NCBI GenBank assembly: GCA_020723255.1 | Contig: DYJH01000006.1 | Span: 1 to 43,232, forward strand | DNA from: Desulfonema limicola | GTDB lineage: Bacteria; Desulfobacterota; Desulfobacteria; Desulfobacterales; RPRI01 | Reading direction: 5' to 3' | DNA: 43,232 nt | In this document: in pieces, positions 9,489 through 18,253 of the stretch | How the letters are laid out: each line of letters begins with the position of its first letter | How positions within the stretch are numbered: the first letter of the stretch is position 1 | Made by a program: the position numbers and the translations under genes | Notes under the pieces: generated by a model | Seen by the model: only the letters and a program-made list of their open reading frames with translations | Database searches by the model: none | What the model was told of the DNA's origin: nothing

Positions 9489-9617
9489 TAGTAGTGTCAC
9501 GTCAACCATGAATTGTACCAAGCTGTCATTTCGACCAACGGGAGAAATCTTTATAAATCTCTTATAAGCAAGATCTCTCCTTTTAGTCGAGATGACAATT
9601 GAGACATGACACGATAG
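9489..9617. repeat. MITE-like imperfect inverted repeat upstream of hsp20
   Basis: The inner arms run from TGTCATTTCGACCAACGGGA (9524 onward) to the complement of TCTCCTTTTAGTCGAGATGACA ending at 9597, and pair for about 33 bases with a few mismatches. The outer arms TAGTAGTGTCA and TGACACGATAGTA extend the symmetry to about 129 bases. No coding sequence lies inside. The TGTCATTTCGAC...GAGAAATCT type of palindrome is familiar from intergenic regions of many bacteria, so a non-autonomous mobile or REP-type element is likely. Confidence 0.6.
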
Positions 9618-9986
9618 TAGTGACGTTTATGATCTGTTCATTAATTTACTTTAATTATCGGTTTTGTAAATAGGGGGAAAGGCTCATTTTGCTTAGGGGA
9701 ATTTCCCGTTTTCAGTAAATTATGGGGGTGGTAGCGGGTTTTTTGCTCAACAAGGATTCAGAAGCCGCAAAATCACATACTGATGTCTAACCGTCAGAAT
9801 TATTATTATATCATATTGATATAAGGCCATAGTAGATTTTTGCGCATGGTCTGTGAACAAAGGGGGGGAAGAAATATTTCTGGTTTCATACGGACTGCCT
9901 CTTTTTGACTGCCATAGAAATCTTTCGGGATACCTTTTACGGCTATAAGTTGACAGTTGACAGTTTGCGGACGGGTTCTTTCCTCT
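9618..9986. other. intergenic stretch without a recognised gene
   Basis: I see no convincing coding region here; the ORF at 9806-10033 minus has no recognisable domain and overlaps the end of the response regulator gene. Visible details are a tandem heptamer AGTTGACAGTTGACAG near 9948 and homopolymers of G (near 9860) and T (near 9738). No strong terminator was identified. Confidence 0.5.
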
Positions 9987-10664
9987 TCAGCCCTTCCAGA
10001 GATCCACATCAATAAGGCCAAGTTTTGCTGCATAACGCACCAGCTCTATAGTGCTGTGAAGATCAAGTTTGCTCATTATGCTGGCCCGGTGGTTCTCTAC
10101 GGTTTTTGGGCTAATAAAAAGTTTTTCGCCTATGGTCTTTGGGTTCATCCCTTCAGCCAGCAGCCGTAGGATCTCCTGTTCCCTGGGAGTCAGTGCTCCA
10201 TAAACAAGGTCTTTTTGTTTTGTATTTTTTACGGGCGTGTCCATTAAACGGTTAACCACTTCATGGGAAAGAGAACTGTCCAGAAAATATTCGCCTTTAG
10301 AGATTATATCAAGGCCTTTGATGAGTCCGCTGGCAGCAGATTCCTTTACCACATATCCTAAAGCGCCTGCCTGAAAAGCTTCGGCGATATAATCGATTTT
10401 GGAATGCATGCTTAGAATCAGGATGAGTATTTCAGGAAGACAAGCGGTTAGTTCGCGTGTAACATCTATACCGTTTATATCCGGCAGGGATATATCCATC
10501 ACAATAATATCGGGTTTTATTTTTTTTGCTTTTTGGATTGCATCCTTGCCTGTTCCGGCTTCATCAACTACTTCATAACCGGATTGTTTGTCAAGAATAG
10601 CTTTGATTCCCTGACGGAAAAGGGGATGGTCGTCAACTATCAAGACTGTTTTTTTCGATGCCAC
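9987..10664 (-). CDS. NarL/FixJ family response regulator
   Basis: A 225-residue DNA-binding response regulator. The receiver domain covers residues 4-120, with acidic pair DDH near residue 11 and phospho-acceptor Asp57 in PDIIVMDISLPD. A LuxR-type helix-turn-helix lies at about 158-213 (LTPREQEILRLLAEG, then ISPKTVENHRASIMSKL). The start codon is a GTG at 10664, lying 32 bases inside the 3' end of the upstream kinase gene, so translation is probably coupled. The partner is therefore very likely the HisKA_3 kinase at 10633-12129. Target genes are unknown. Confidence 0.93.
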   Translation of the reverse strand: MASKKTVLIVDDHPLFRQGIKAILDKQSGYEVVDEAGTGKDAIQKAKKIKPDIIVMDISLPDINGIDVTRELTACLPEILILILSMHSKIDYIAEAFQAGALGYVVKESAASGLIKGLDIISKGEYFLDSSLSHEVVNRLMDTPVKNTKQKDLVYGALTPREQEILRLLAEGMNPKTIGEKLFISPKTVENHRASIMSKLDLHSTIELVRYAAKLGLIDVDLWKG

Positions 10665-12129
10665 AATTGTTCTCCTTGAGAGGAATCTCTATAATAATTT
10701 TTGTTCCTTTTCCCGGGGCAGACATTACATTTATTTTGCCTTCGAGAAGGCCGACTCTTTCTTCCATGCTGCGAAGCCCTATTCTTTTTTCATTTGTTAA
10801 TCCGGCCAGACGTTTTTCTACATCAAACCCTTTGCCGTTATCTTCTATCCGAAGAATAATATTCGGATAAGAAGCTACAAGCTTGATATCGGCATTGCCT
10901 GCATCGGCATGTTTTCTGATATTGTTTAACCCCTCCTGAACCAAGCGGTAAAGATTTATTTCGATTTCAGGACTAAGTTTAATCACATTCAGGCCGGCAT
11001 CATTATAATCTATTTTTATTTGTGTTTTTTTTGAAAAATCAATACAATACTGATAGATAGTCTGTCCGATTCCGAATTCATCAAGACCTGGAGGACGTAA
11101 ATCGTATGACATGTCCCTTACAGCATTTATTATTCCCTGAAGTATTTTAGATTGTTCAACAAGTCTTTTTTTAATGTCTTCAGTAGGTTGGCCATTATTG
11201 TCAAGAAGTGTTTCGTTTCCTATTTTCAGCATGGAAAGATCCTGGGCTATTTTATCGTGGAGTTCACGGGAAAGCATCTGTCTTTCTGCTTCCTGAGCCT
11301 GAAGCAGTTGCTGTGAAAGCCTGCGGATATTTTCTCGATCCTTTTTACGCCCGGTGATATCCTGAACAAGAACTAAATAACCTGATGAATGATGATCATC
11401 TTTTGAACCTAAAATCCTGATGAACAGATCAATATCAACAGAGCCTGATTTGGTTGTATAATAAATACCTGTTTTTTTAATCAATTCAAAATTATAACTT
11501 AATTCGGTCTGTATGGTTTCACCATTTAACAATGTGCTCTTTATTGCTTCTGTCATATTTGGATCATCAAAAATGCCAATATTTTTTATCTTTTCCAGGT
11601 CAGATATTCCGAATATATTAATAAAAACCTTGTTGAGATTAATAGGGCGTCCTTTGGAATCGTAAAGTCCTATGCCTATGGGTGAATTTTCAAAAACAAT
11701 TCGGAATCGTTCTTCGCTTTTCCTTAAAGACACTTCAAGATTGCGCTCACGGGCAACCTTTTCAATAACCCGTGGAAGAAGACTAAAAAAATCATCAGAC
11801 TTAACCAGATAATCCCACACTCCAAGTTTCATGGCCCGCACGGCAACCATTTCATTTCCATGGCCGGTGATCATGATGACAGGAATTATATTTCCTTCAT
11901 TGTTCAGAATTTCCTGAAGCTCAATGCCGGTCATGTCAGGCAGTTGATAGTCGGTAATTATAATATCAAACTTTTTTTCATAGAATATTTCAAGAAATTC
12001 ACCGGCGGACTTGAAATTATGCAGAGAACTTTGAGGAATTTTTTTGGAAAGAGCACGCTCAATGAGGACATAATGCTCGTCTTCATCTTCAATGATGGCG
12101 ACTTCTAGTGATTTAGAAATATTATCCAT
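10633..12129 (-). CDS. receiver-PAS-HisKA_3 hybrid histidine kinase
   Basis: A soluble 498-residue kinase without membrane segments. An N-terminal receiver domain (residues 8-125, Asp60 in FDIIITDYQLPD) is followed by a PAS domain (138-265, starting EERFRIVFENSPIGIGLYD). The NarL-type dimerisation domain carries the phospho-His291 in SRELHDKIAQDLS. The HATPase domain has LVQEGLNNIRKHADA and EDNGKGFD. The receiver at the front suggests it takes phosphate from another kinase, plausibly the membrane kinase at 12750-14408, and passes it to the NarL regulator downstream. The start ATG has AAGGAAG before it. Confidence 0.92.
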   Translation of the reverse strand: MDNISKSLEVAIIEDEDEHYVLIERALSKKIPQSSLHNFKSAGEFLEIFYEKKFDIIITDYQLPDMTGIELQEILNNEGNIIPVIMITGHGNEMVAVRAMKLGVWDYLVKSDDFFSLLPRVIEKVARERNLEVSLRKSEERFRIVFENSPIGIGLYDSKGRPINLNKVFINIFGISDLEKIKNIGIFDDPNMTEAIKSTLLNGETIQTELSYNFELIKKTGIYYTTKSGSVDIDLFIRILGSKDDHHSSGYLVLVQDITGRKKDRENIRRLSQQLLQAQEAERQMLSRELHDKIAQDLSMLKIGNETLLDNNGQPTEDIKKRLVEQSKILQGIINAVRDMSYDLRPPGLDEFGIGQTIYQYCIDFSKKTQIKIDYNDAGLNVIKLSPEIEINLYRLVQEGLNNIRKHADAGNADIKLVASYPNIILRIEDNGKGFDVEKRLAGLTNEKRIGLRSMEERVGLLEGKINVMSAPGKGTKIIIEIPLKENNCGIEKNSLDS

Positions 12130-12151
12130 TTTAACTTCCTTGTTCCCATAC

Positions 12152-12245
12152 CGTCATGCCTGCCCCGTATCGGGTAAGGGGCAGGCCCGATCCGGCATCC
12201 ATAAGAAATTGAATTTGCTGGATACCGGTTTTCGCCGGTATGACG
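12152..12245. repeat. REP-type palindromic repeat (GTCATGCC...GGTATGAC)
   Basis: The element begins CGTCATGCC and ends GGTATGACG, with an internal GGCATCC...GGATACC pair and a second small palindrome around TGCCCCGTATCGGGTAAGGGGCA. This form is a widespread extragenic palindrome of proteobacteria. It sits between the kinase start (12129) and the stop of the upstream receiver gene (12298). Confidence 0.7.
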
Positions 12246-12297
12246 AAAAGCGGTGTTTTCCGACTCCTTACAAGTCCGTTATAACTGTTTTTTTTCG

Positions 12298-12747
12298 TCA
12301 ATCTTCCAGTACAGGCGGCTCGTTGATAAGCAGCCAGTAAGAATTCAACTGAATGATTTTTTCTTCAAACTCTCTGAATCCAACGGGTTTTGTAAGGTAA
12401 CTGTTCGCATAGTGTTTGTAGGAATTGTCTATATCTTCTTCCCGGCCGGAGGTTGTGAGCATGATTACAGGTATTTTTTTCAGTTTGGGATCTTCCTTGA
12501 TTTGTTTTAATACATCAATCCCATCTATGCCCGGAAGTTTGATATCAAGCAATATAAGGCCGACTGTTGGATTTTTTAGTTTATCAGCGAACTTGCCGCG
12601 GTTATAAAGATAGTCCAGCGCTTCTTCACCATCGCCTGTAACTATTATGCGGTTAGCATTGCCGGCTCTGCGGATTGCACGTTTGGTTAATTCGACATGA
12701 GCTTTTTCATCTTCTACAAGAAGTATGCTCAATGGTTCGTATATCAT
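12298..12747 (-). CDS. single-domain response regulator (Rcp1/CheY-like)
   Basis: A 149-residue receiver domain with no output domain. The acidic cluster is VEDEKAH, the phospho-acceptor is Asp68 in LILLDIKLPG, and the conserved Thr and Lys lie in VIMLTTSG and YLTKPVG. The insertion YNRGKFADKLKNP between the second and third strands is typical of the Rcp1 group that partners phytochrome-type and CHASE-type kinases. It starts two bases after the end of the kinase gene at 12750-14408, with GAGG before the ATG, so the two form a pair. It probably shuttles phosphate to a further receiver or His domain. Confidence 0.92.
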   Translation of the reverse strand: MIYEPLSILLVEDEKAHVELTKRAIRRAGNANRIIVTGDGEEALDYLYNRGKFADKLKNPTVGLILLDIKLPGIDGIDVLKQIKEDPKLKKIPVIMLTTSGREEDIDNSYKHYANSYLTKPVGFREFEEKIIQLNSYWLLINEPPVLED

Positions 12748-12749
12748 TA

Positions 12750-14408
12750 TTAATTACCTCTATTCAATGTAAAGAAAAATGTGCTTCCCTTCCCGGGTTC
12801 TGATGATACCCAGACCTGTCCGTTATGGTGTTCGATAATCCTTGCAACTATCGCAAGTCCTATGCCTGTGCCTTCTCCTGTTTTCTTCGCATCAGGCAGT
12901 CTTTGAAATACCTGAAAAATAATTTTTTGATATCTATGCTGGATGCCTATGCCGTTGTCTTTAACATAAAAGACATCCTGTGTTCCATCTTTTTTGCACC
13001 CGATCTCAATTTGAGGTGATAAATTATCTTTTCCTATATATTTTATCGCATTTGATACAAGGTTTTCAATAACCTGGATCAGCCGCTTCTTTTCACAGTA
13101 AACAAGCGGAAGAGCTTCCCGGATATTTATAGAAATATCTTTAGCTTCAATTTGAGGTTTCAGCATAAGCATAGCCGATTCGACAATTTCTTCAAATGAA
13201 ACTTGTATCTTCTTTTCATTTATCCGGCCTATTCGTGATAATTCAATGAGATCATTTATTAGAAGCCCCATTTTTTTAGTAGCTTCGCTTATATATTGAA
13301 AATAGCTTTGAGCGCTTTTCGGAAGATCGTGTTCAAAATCTTCACGCAATGCTCCGATAAAACCGTCAATTGTTACAATTGGCGTTTTCAGATCATGTGA
13401 TATAGAATAAAGAAAAGACTCCATCTCGGTATTTTTTGCGGCCAGTTTTTCCATCATATCTTTAAGCTGTTTTTCATTTTCACGAAGACTTGCTTCCGTT
13501 TGTTTACGTTTTTCAATTTCTGCAAAAGCATTGTTTCTTGCATCACGGTACATTCCCATGCGGTGAAGAAGAAGATAAAAAACAGCAGAAAGAACAAAGG
13601 ATATTGTAATTGCAAAAAAAAGAAAAGAGTAATTCGAAATGTCTTTGGATTCTGATTCTGTTATCCTGGGTTCAATATACATCTGCCAGGTTTTTCCCGG
13701 AAAGCTGACATTCCGAAGAACGCGGAATTTGTTCTGCCCGGATAACTCTTTGTGTTTATGACCTTTTTCGTTCATATATATCAGATGTCCGTTTTCGTAT
13801 AACTGGATGCAATAATTTTTTACGGTATTTTTTCCAAGACAGATGTCCATGACTTGCTTAACCTGGAATATGCCGTTAAGATAGCCCTGTATTTTGCCGT
13901 TATAAACCAGAGGCCAGAAGGCGCTGAGACAAATCTCTCCCTGCAGCGCTTCATATGATGGTGAGATCATTAATTTAAGAGTTTGCCGGGCCTGTTCGAA
14001 AGTGCTGGTTATCAAGGAATTCATCTGATTAATATTTTTATCTATCAGTTCTGGGTTATTTTCTTTCTGAAAAATCCATTGAAATGTGCCACCGGGATCG
14101 ATCCAGTTGATGCCGTGAATACCGGCATAGTGCCCATAAACAACTCCGGCAAACTTGAAAAAGCGCTCTTTACTGAAATCAGGAGGCGTTCTGTCCACCC
14201 ATCTCTGGGCAAGCAAATCAAGAGAAGCTATTCTGGCATCCATCACACCTTCTATTCGGATTTGTATCTGTTCTGCCGAAGCTTCCGTTTGATGCATAAT
14301 TAAATTACGGTTGTATGTGTTCTGTGTTTGCCACAGGAAAAGACTTATAGCGCAGCAAAAAAGAAACACAGCAACGGATAAAGATTTTTTGTAATTGAGA
14401 ATTTTCAA
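12750..14408 (-). CDS. membrane sensor histidine kinase with CHASE-like periplasmic domain
   Basis: A 552-residue sensor. Membrane segments lie at about 9-27 and 258-282, enclosing a periplasmic domain of about 230 residues whose pattern (GIHGINWIDPGGTFQWIFQ) fits the CHASE ligand-binding family. A short coiled coil leads to HisKA with phospho-His338 in SISHDLKTPIV and to a HATPase domain (NLVSNAIKYI, then VKDNGIG and GEGTGIGLAI). The start is a TTG at 14408; no in-frame ATG would keep the first membrane helix, and AGGA lies about ten bases before it. The ligand is unknown. Confidence 0.9.
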   Translation of the reverse strand: MKILNYKKSLSVAVFLFCCAISLFLWQTQNTYNRNLIMHQTEASAEQIQIRIEGVMDARIASLDLLAQRWVDRTPPDFSKERFFKFAGVVYGHYAGIHGINWIDPGGTFQWIFQKENNPELIDKNINQMNSLITSTFEQARQTLKLMISPSYEALQGEICLSAFWPLVYNGKIQGYLNGIFQVKQVMDICLGKNTVKNYCIQLYENGHLIYMNEKGHKHKELSGQNKFRVLRNVSFPGKTWQMYIEPRITESESKDISNYSFLFFAITISFVLSAVFYLLLHRMGMYRDARNNAFAEIEKRKQTEASLRENEKQLKDMMEKLAAKNTEMESFLYSISHDLKTPIVTIDGFIGALREDFEHDLPKSAQSYFQYISEATKKMGLLINDLIELSRIGRINEKKIQVSFEEIVESAMLMLKPQIEAKDISINIREALPLVYCEKKRLIQVIENLVSNAIKYIGKDNLSPQIEIGCKKDGTQDVFYVKDNGIGIQHRYQKIIFQVFQRLPDAKKTGEGTGIGLAIVARIIEHHNGQVWVSSEPGKGSTFFFTLNRGN

Positions 14409-14494
14409 TATATTAAGTCCTGATTTACCGGAAAAATATGCGCAAATTATTTTTTCGATACAGTATATATTAATAAATATGGTACGATTAATAT

Positions 14495-14794
14495 TTATAT
14501 ATTTAGAAGCGTTGCGCCGTGAATTATTCTTAAAATAAAAACTGAATTTTCTTCAATGCGGTAAATTGTGCGATATTTTTTGTATATTAGATGCCGGTAG
14601 TCTGTGCTAAAAAATTCATTTTCTGGCATTAAAGGGTGACGGTCAGGAAAAATTTCAAGCGAATAAACTTTTTTCTCAAGCTCAAGAGTAAAATTTACAG
14701 CATTATTCACGTTATCATCTTCAATGTAATAAAGTATCTGTTCCAGGTCATTTTGTGCTTGTTGAGATAAATTAACCTGATATTTTTTTGTCAC
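14495..14794 (-). CDS. RelE/ParE family toxin
   Basis: A 99-residue protein with the small RelE/ParE fold: N-terminal helices (VNLSQQAQNDLEQILYYIEDD) and C-terminal strands (YRHLIYKKYRTIYRIEENSVFILRIIHG). The conserved basic and aromatic residues near the end suit an mRNA interferase or gyrase-directed toxin; sequence alone does not separate these. It begins with GTG inside the antitoxin gene, a 23-base overlap that couples the two. It is a standard type II pair with the gene upstream. Confidence 0.88.
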   Translation of the reverse strand: MTKKYQVNLSQQAQNDLEQILYYIEDDNVNNAVNFTLELEKKVYSLEIFPDRHPLMPENEFFSTDYRHLIYKKYRTIYRIEENSVFILRIIHGATLLNI

Positions 14795-15056
14795 GTTTAA
14801 ATTCCTTGAAGAAAGATCTCACTTCTTTATATTTGTTATTCTTTATGTCTTCCTCTGCTGTGATTAGAAGTTTAAGCAAATTAAATGCATTTGCAATCTT
14901 TTCATATTCCTTTGCTGCCAAAAGCACAGCTTCAGCTTTACCATTCACGGTTAGAATAACCGGACGTTTGGTTTTGTGGATTTGTTCAAGGACTGAACTG
15001 GTATTTCTCTTTAAATCTGTGATTGAACGAATATCCTCGGTTATGCTTAATGCCAT
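14772..15056 (-). CDS. Phd/YefM family antitoxin
   Basis: A 94-residue antitoxin. The N-terminal part ITDLKRNTSSVLEQIHKTKR followed by PVILTVNGKAEAVLLAAKEYE is the Phd/YefM DNA-binding fold, and the charged C-terminus would wrap the toxin. A GAGGTGA lies before the ATG at 15056. It is first in its operon and overlaps the toxin gene. It probably represses its own promoter through the palindrome just upstream. Confidence 0.9.
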   Translation of the reverse strand: MALSITEDIRSITDLKRNTSSVLEQIHKTKRPVILTVNGKAEAVLLAAKEYEKIANAFNLLKLLITAEEDIKNNKYKEVRSFFKEFKRDKKISG

Positions 15057-15080
15057 TTTATCACCTCATAAATATTTTAT

Positions 15081-15100
15081 AAGCATTTTATATGATGCTT
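15081..15100. promoter_or_regulatory. candidate antitoxin operator palindrome
   Basis: AAGCAT and ATGCTT form inverted half-sites separated by eight bases, 25 bases before the Phd-type antitoxin start. Autoregulation at such palindromes is the rule for this family; binding here is inferred. Confidence 0.4.
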
Positions 15101-15277
15101 TTTATATGTAATATTTATTGATGAAAATCAAGATTATTTTATTTACTTAAGCTAACAAGCGAGTTATATCAGATAATCGAATAAAATAAATATTGTTTTA
15201 ACTTAAAACCTGATGTATTAATCCCTACTCAAAAATTCATTATTATAAGGCCAATTATTTTTCGAAAGGGAAAAGGC

Positions 15278-16279
15278 ATGAATACAGAAGAGTGGAATCC
15301 GGGAAAGCTTTTAGGCATATCAGGTGGTTACTGGGCTGCCTGTGCGCTTCATGCCGGGGTAAAGTTGGATATTTTTACTGTTTTAAGCGAACAAACGTTT
15401 AGCGGTCAAAAAATTGCTGAAAAATTGGGTAGTGATGCAAGAGCAGTAATTATGCTTCTTAATGCTCTTTCCGCCATGAATCTATTGATTAAAAAAAACA
15501 CGAGCTATTCCAATTCAGAATTTAGCAATTCTTTTCTTTCTAAAAAATCCCCAAAGTACCTCGGATACATTATCATGCATCACCATCATCTTATGGCATC
15601 CTGGAATGAGCTGGCTAAGGGTGTTAAAACCGGTAAAGCCGTTCGCAGCAGAGCTTCTTACGGCAATTCCGAAGTGCGTGAAAATTTTCTTATGGGGATG
15701 TTTAATCTTGCATCAAACATAGCTCCGCAAATCGTTGGAAAAATCGATCTTTCCGGGAAAAAGCACCTTTTGGATCTGGGCGGCGGTCCTGGTACATATG
15801 CTATTCATTTTTGTTTAGCCAATCCGTTGCTTAAGGCTACCATATACGATCAAAAACCGACCAGACCTTTTGCCGAGCGAACAGTTGCTAAATTTGGCCT
15901 TTCAGACAGGATTGACTTTCAAGCCGGCGATTATGTGAAAAAAGATATTTCAGGAGCTTATGATGTTGCATGGCTGTCACACATTCTGCATGCTGAAGGC
16001 CCTGAAGATACTCAAAAGATTATACAAAAAGCTGTTTCTGTTCTTAAGCCGAAAGGCATGATTCTGGTCCATGAATTTATTTTGAATAATGATATGGACG
16101 GTCCGTTATTTCCGGCTCTTTTCTCTCTTAATATGCTTCTCGGCACCGAAAAAGGCCAGTCCTATTCCGAAAAGCAGCTAAAGGATATGCTTGCTGCGGC
16201 CGGAGTAGTGAAAATCAAACGTATTCCGGTTCAGACACCCAACGATTCGGGAATTATTCAAGGTGTAGTAAAGGGGTAA
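15278..16279 (+). CDS. SAM-dependent O-methyltransferase (acetylserotonin O-methyltransferase-like)
   Basis: A 333-residue protein. The N-terminal winged-helix dimerisation region (about 15-90; AACALHAGVKLDIFTVL) is followed by a Rossmann methyltransferase domain with SAM motif LLDLGGGPGTYA at 164-175. The region AWLSHILHAEGPEDTQKII and LVHEFILNNDMDGPLFPALF match the class of plant-type O-methyltransferases and bacteriochlorophyll or polyketide methylases. The substrate cannot be read from the sequence. AAGGGAAAAGG precedes the ATG. It stands 47 bases before the cluster A pilus genes on the same strand; whether it belongs to that unit is uncertain. Confidence 0.87.
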   Translation: MNTEEWNPGKLLGISGGYWAACALHAGVKLDIFTVLSEQTFSGQKIAEKLGSDARAVIMLLNALSAMNLLIKKNTSYSNSEFSNSFLSKKSPKYLGYIIMHHHHLMASWNELAKGVKTGKAVRSRASYGNSEVRENFLMGMFNLASNIAPQIVGKIDLSGKKHLLDLGGGPGTYAIHFCLANPLLKATIYDQKPTRPFAERTVAKFGLSDRIDFQAGDYVKKDISGAYDVAWLSHILHAEGPEDTQKIIQKAVSVLKPKGMILVHEFILNNDMDGPLFPALFSLNMLLGTEKGQSYSEKQLKDMLAAAGVVKIKRIPVQTPNDSGIIQGVVKG

Positions 16280-16326
16280 TATTAAAAAGATAATAAAAAC
16301 AAAAAGCGAATAAATCCGGCTTTGGC

Positions 16327-17736
16327 ATGAAAAAAAATAATAAGCTAATGATTACAGTCCATGACAGTGAACTGAAGTTTATACTTTACGGACGGAAGGA
16401 ATCCAATGGCAAGCTTATCGGCTCCCTGCCGGTTAAAGATGATTATTCGCCGGAAGAATTTTCAAGCATTATTCCCGATGAAGCAAAAAAAATCAAAAAT
16501 CCTTTGCTGGTAATGCCTGACTATGTTTCGGGTAATGAAACATATCCTTTTACCACAGGTAAAAAATCCATTGCATCAGCATTTATAAAACGAAAACTGC
16601 TTGAGTCATTTCCGTCTGCAACCGATGCCGCTGATTTTTATAATTATACATATTTTAAAAGCGGCCAGCAATCCGGCAGTCTTTATGCTTTTTACCTGCA
16701 TGATCCTCTTGCGTTCAATTTGTACAATAATCTTAAAGATGCGGGCATGCGCCCCGAACGGATAACTGTTCCTGCCTTTATCTGGCAGCACAAAATATGC
16801 AAACTGTTTGAGGAAGCGTCTTCAGAAAATATTTGTCTCATTCACGCATTGCCGGAAGAATGCTATCTATATTTTTTTGTTAACGGAAATTATCTTTTTT
16901 CAAGAAGTATTATGCTGCCTGGATCCGAGGAAGCCGGCAGCGAAAAACTAAATATACTTGCCTTTGAAATAAGCCAGTCACTACGTCTTTTTTCACAAAA
17001 AGCGAAATCAGAAGTAAACAGGTTCTTTTTAGTATCTTCTGCAAAGATGAAAGAATCCGATCTTTCTGAAAAAATTGGAAAAAATATTATCAGGCTTGAT
17101 AATGACCGGAAAGAAATTATTGAAGCAACAGAAGAAGATTTCATGCCTGCCCCTTTATCGGTATTTTCCTTATCAGATATTGATCAGAAAACGGCGCCTG
17201 CTATAAGCCACCGTCTTGTTATGACAGAAAAAGCCTGGCATTCCGTTATCCGGACCGGAATTATTACCGGCGCGCTTCTGGTTTTTCTTTTAGGCTTAGA
17301 GACTTTTTATCTGAATTATATATCGGGAGGCTATTCTTCGCCCGGGAAAGCGGCACTTTCAAACGATATGACGACAAGGCGGCAGGTTATCGGGAAATGC
17401 AATGATATCCTTGATCTAATTATTAATGAGAAGCAGCGTCCTGATCCTGCCTCCATACTTGGCGGTATAGCTGTCAGTCTCCCTAAAAGCATTGCTCCGG
17501 AGGAGTTGACATTCAATCTTGAGTCTCCATATCAGGTTGTTATAAACGGCCGGGTAAGAACGGATGATCCCAGTGGCATCAGACCTGATCTTTTGGCAAT
17601 GGTAGAAAGTCTGTCGCGAAATCTTAGACTCAGCAAACCGGCAGCAATAGGGGATATCGTTTTTGATACGAAGCAGGGCGGTGATGATACCGGCTCTGCC
17701 GGTTATAAATTTCACATTATGCTGGACTTGAAATGA
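16327..17736 (+). CDS. PilM/PilN-like (GspL/MshI-type) inner-membrane pilus assembly protein, cluster A
   Basis: A 469-residue protein. Residues 1-290 resemble the actin-like part of PilM/GspL but lack the clear GIDIG phosphate motif seen in the cluster B counterpart. One membrane helix lies at about 309-329 (GIITGALLVFLLGLETFYL), and the periplasmic C-terminus (about 330-469) has the PilN/GspL-type coiled coil and ferredoxin-like fold (PEELTFNLESPYQVVINGRV). The family anchors the cytoplasmic ATPase to the inner-membrane platform. It starts the plus-strand pilus run and is followed one base later by the PilO-like gene. The ribosome site is poor. Confidence 0.75.
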   Translation: MKKNNKLMITVHDSELKFILYGRKESNGKLIGSLPVKDDYSPEEFSSIIPDEAKKIKNPLLVMPDYVSGNETYPFTTGKKSIASAFIKRKLLESFPSATDAADFYNYTYFKSGQQSGSLYAFYLHDPLAFNLYNNLKDAGMRPERITVPAFIWQHKICKLFEEASSENICLIHALPEECYLYFFVNGNYLFSRSIMLPGSEEAGSEKLNILAFEISQSLRLFSQKAKSEVNRFFLVSSAKMKESDLSEKIGKNIIRLDNDRKEIIEATEEDFMPAPLSVFSLSDIDQKTAPAISHRLVMTEKAWHSVIRTGIITGALLVFLLGLETFYLNYISGGYSSPGKAALSNDMTTRRQVIGKCNDILDLIINEKQRPDPASILGGIAVSLPKSIAPEELTFNLESPYQVVINGRVRTDDPSGIRPDLLAMVESLSRNLRLSKPAAIGDIVFDTKQGGDDTGSAGYKFHIMLDLK

Positions 17737-17737
17737 T

Positions 17738-18241
17738 ATGAGAAATAAATGGATAATCACAGGCGCGTTATGGATTGCAGTTGTTTTTCTGACATTTTAT
17801 AATGCGTCTGAAATTAAACGTTTGAAGCAAGAATCTGAAAAAATTGAAAGCCTGCGCATGGATGAAGAATTCTGGCAGCAGAATTCGAATAATATCAGCT
17901 TTATCTTGGCTGAAGGCAAGCGGCTGTCTCTTGAAGTAGAATCTGTAGATCTGGGTTTTTTGTTAATTGACAACCGCCTTAAGACAATTTCATCTGAGTA
18001 TCATCTCAATAATCTTAAGATTACAAAGCAGCAGGCAACCAATGAAGGCAGTGATATTCCTGTCGAGTTATCTTTTGATGGAAGTTATGAAGATATTTTT
18101 AAATGGCTTCAATCTGTTAAAAATGAGATGCCGTTTTTGAGAGCTAAAAGCCTAAAAATAACAATAGATCCGGTATCAAATATTGCTGTTTTAAACGGGG
18201 CATTTATTTTCAGATACAAGATTACTTCAGCGAATAGTTGA
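17738..18241 (+). CDS. PilO/MshJ-like pilus assembly protein, cluster A
   Basis: A 167-residue bitopic protein with one N-terminal membrane helix (WIITGALWIAVVFLTFYNA), a coiled-coil stretch (ASEIKRLKQESEKIESLRMD) and a periplasmic domain ending in the PilO-like pattern ELSFDGSYEDIFKWLQSV and ITIDPVSNIAVLNGAFIFRY. PilO-type proteins pair with PilN and help to align the inner-membrane platform with the secretin. The start is one base after the preceding stop, so translation is coupled. Assignment rests on size, topology and position more than on motif identity. Confidence 0.7.
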   Translation: MRNKWIITGALWIAVVFLTFYNASEIKRLKQESEKIESLRMDEEFWQQNSNNISFILAEGKRLSLEVESVDLGFLLIDNRLKTISSEYHLNNLKITKQQATNEGSDIPVELSFDGSYEDIFKWLQSVKNEMPFLRAKSLKITIDPVSNIAVLNGAFIFRYKITSANS

Positions 18242-18253
18242 ATAGAATTATAT

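Noticed and set aside
9806-10033. 75-residue minus-strand ORF overlapping the NarL regulator end
   Set aside because: It overlaps a real gene in another frame, lacks any domain and has no supporting ribosome site.
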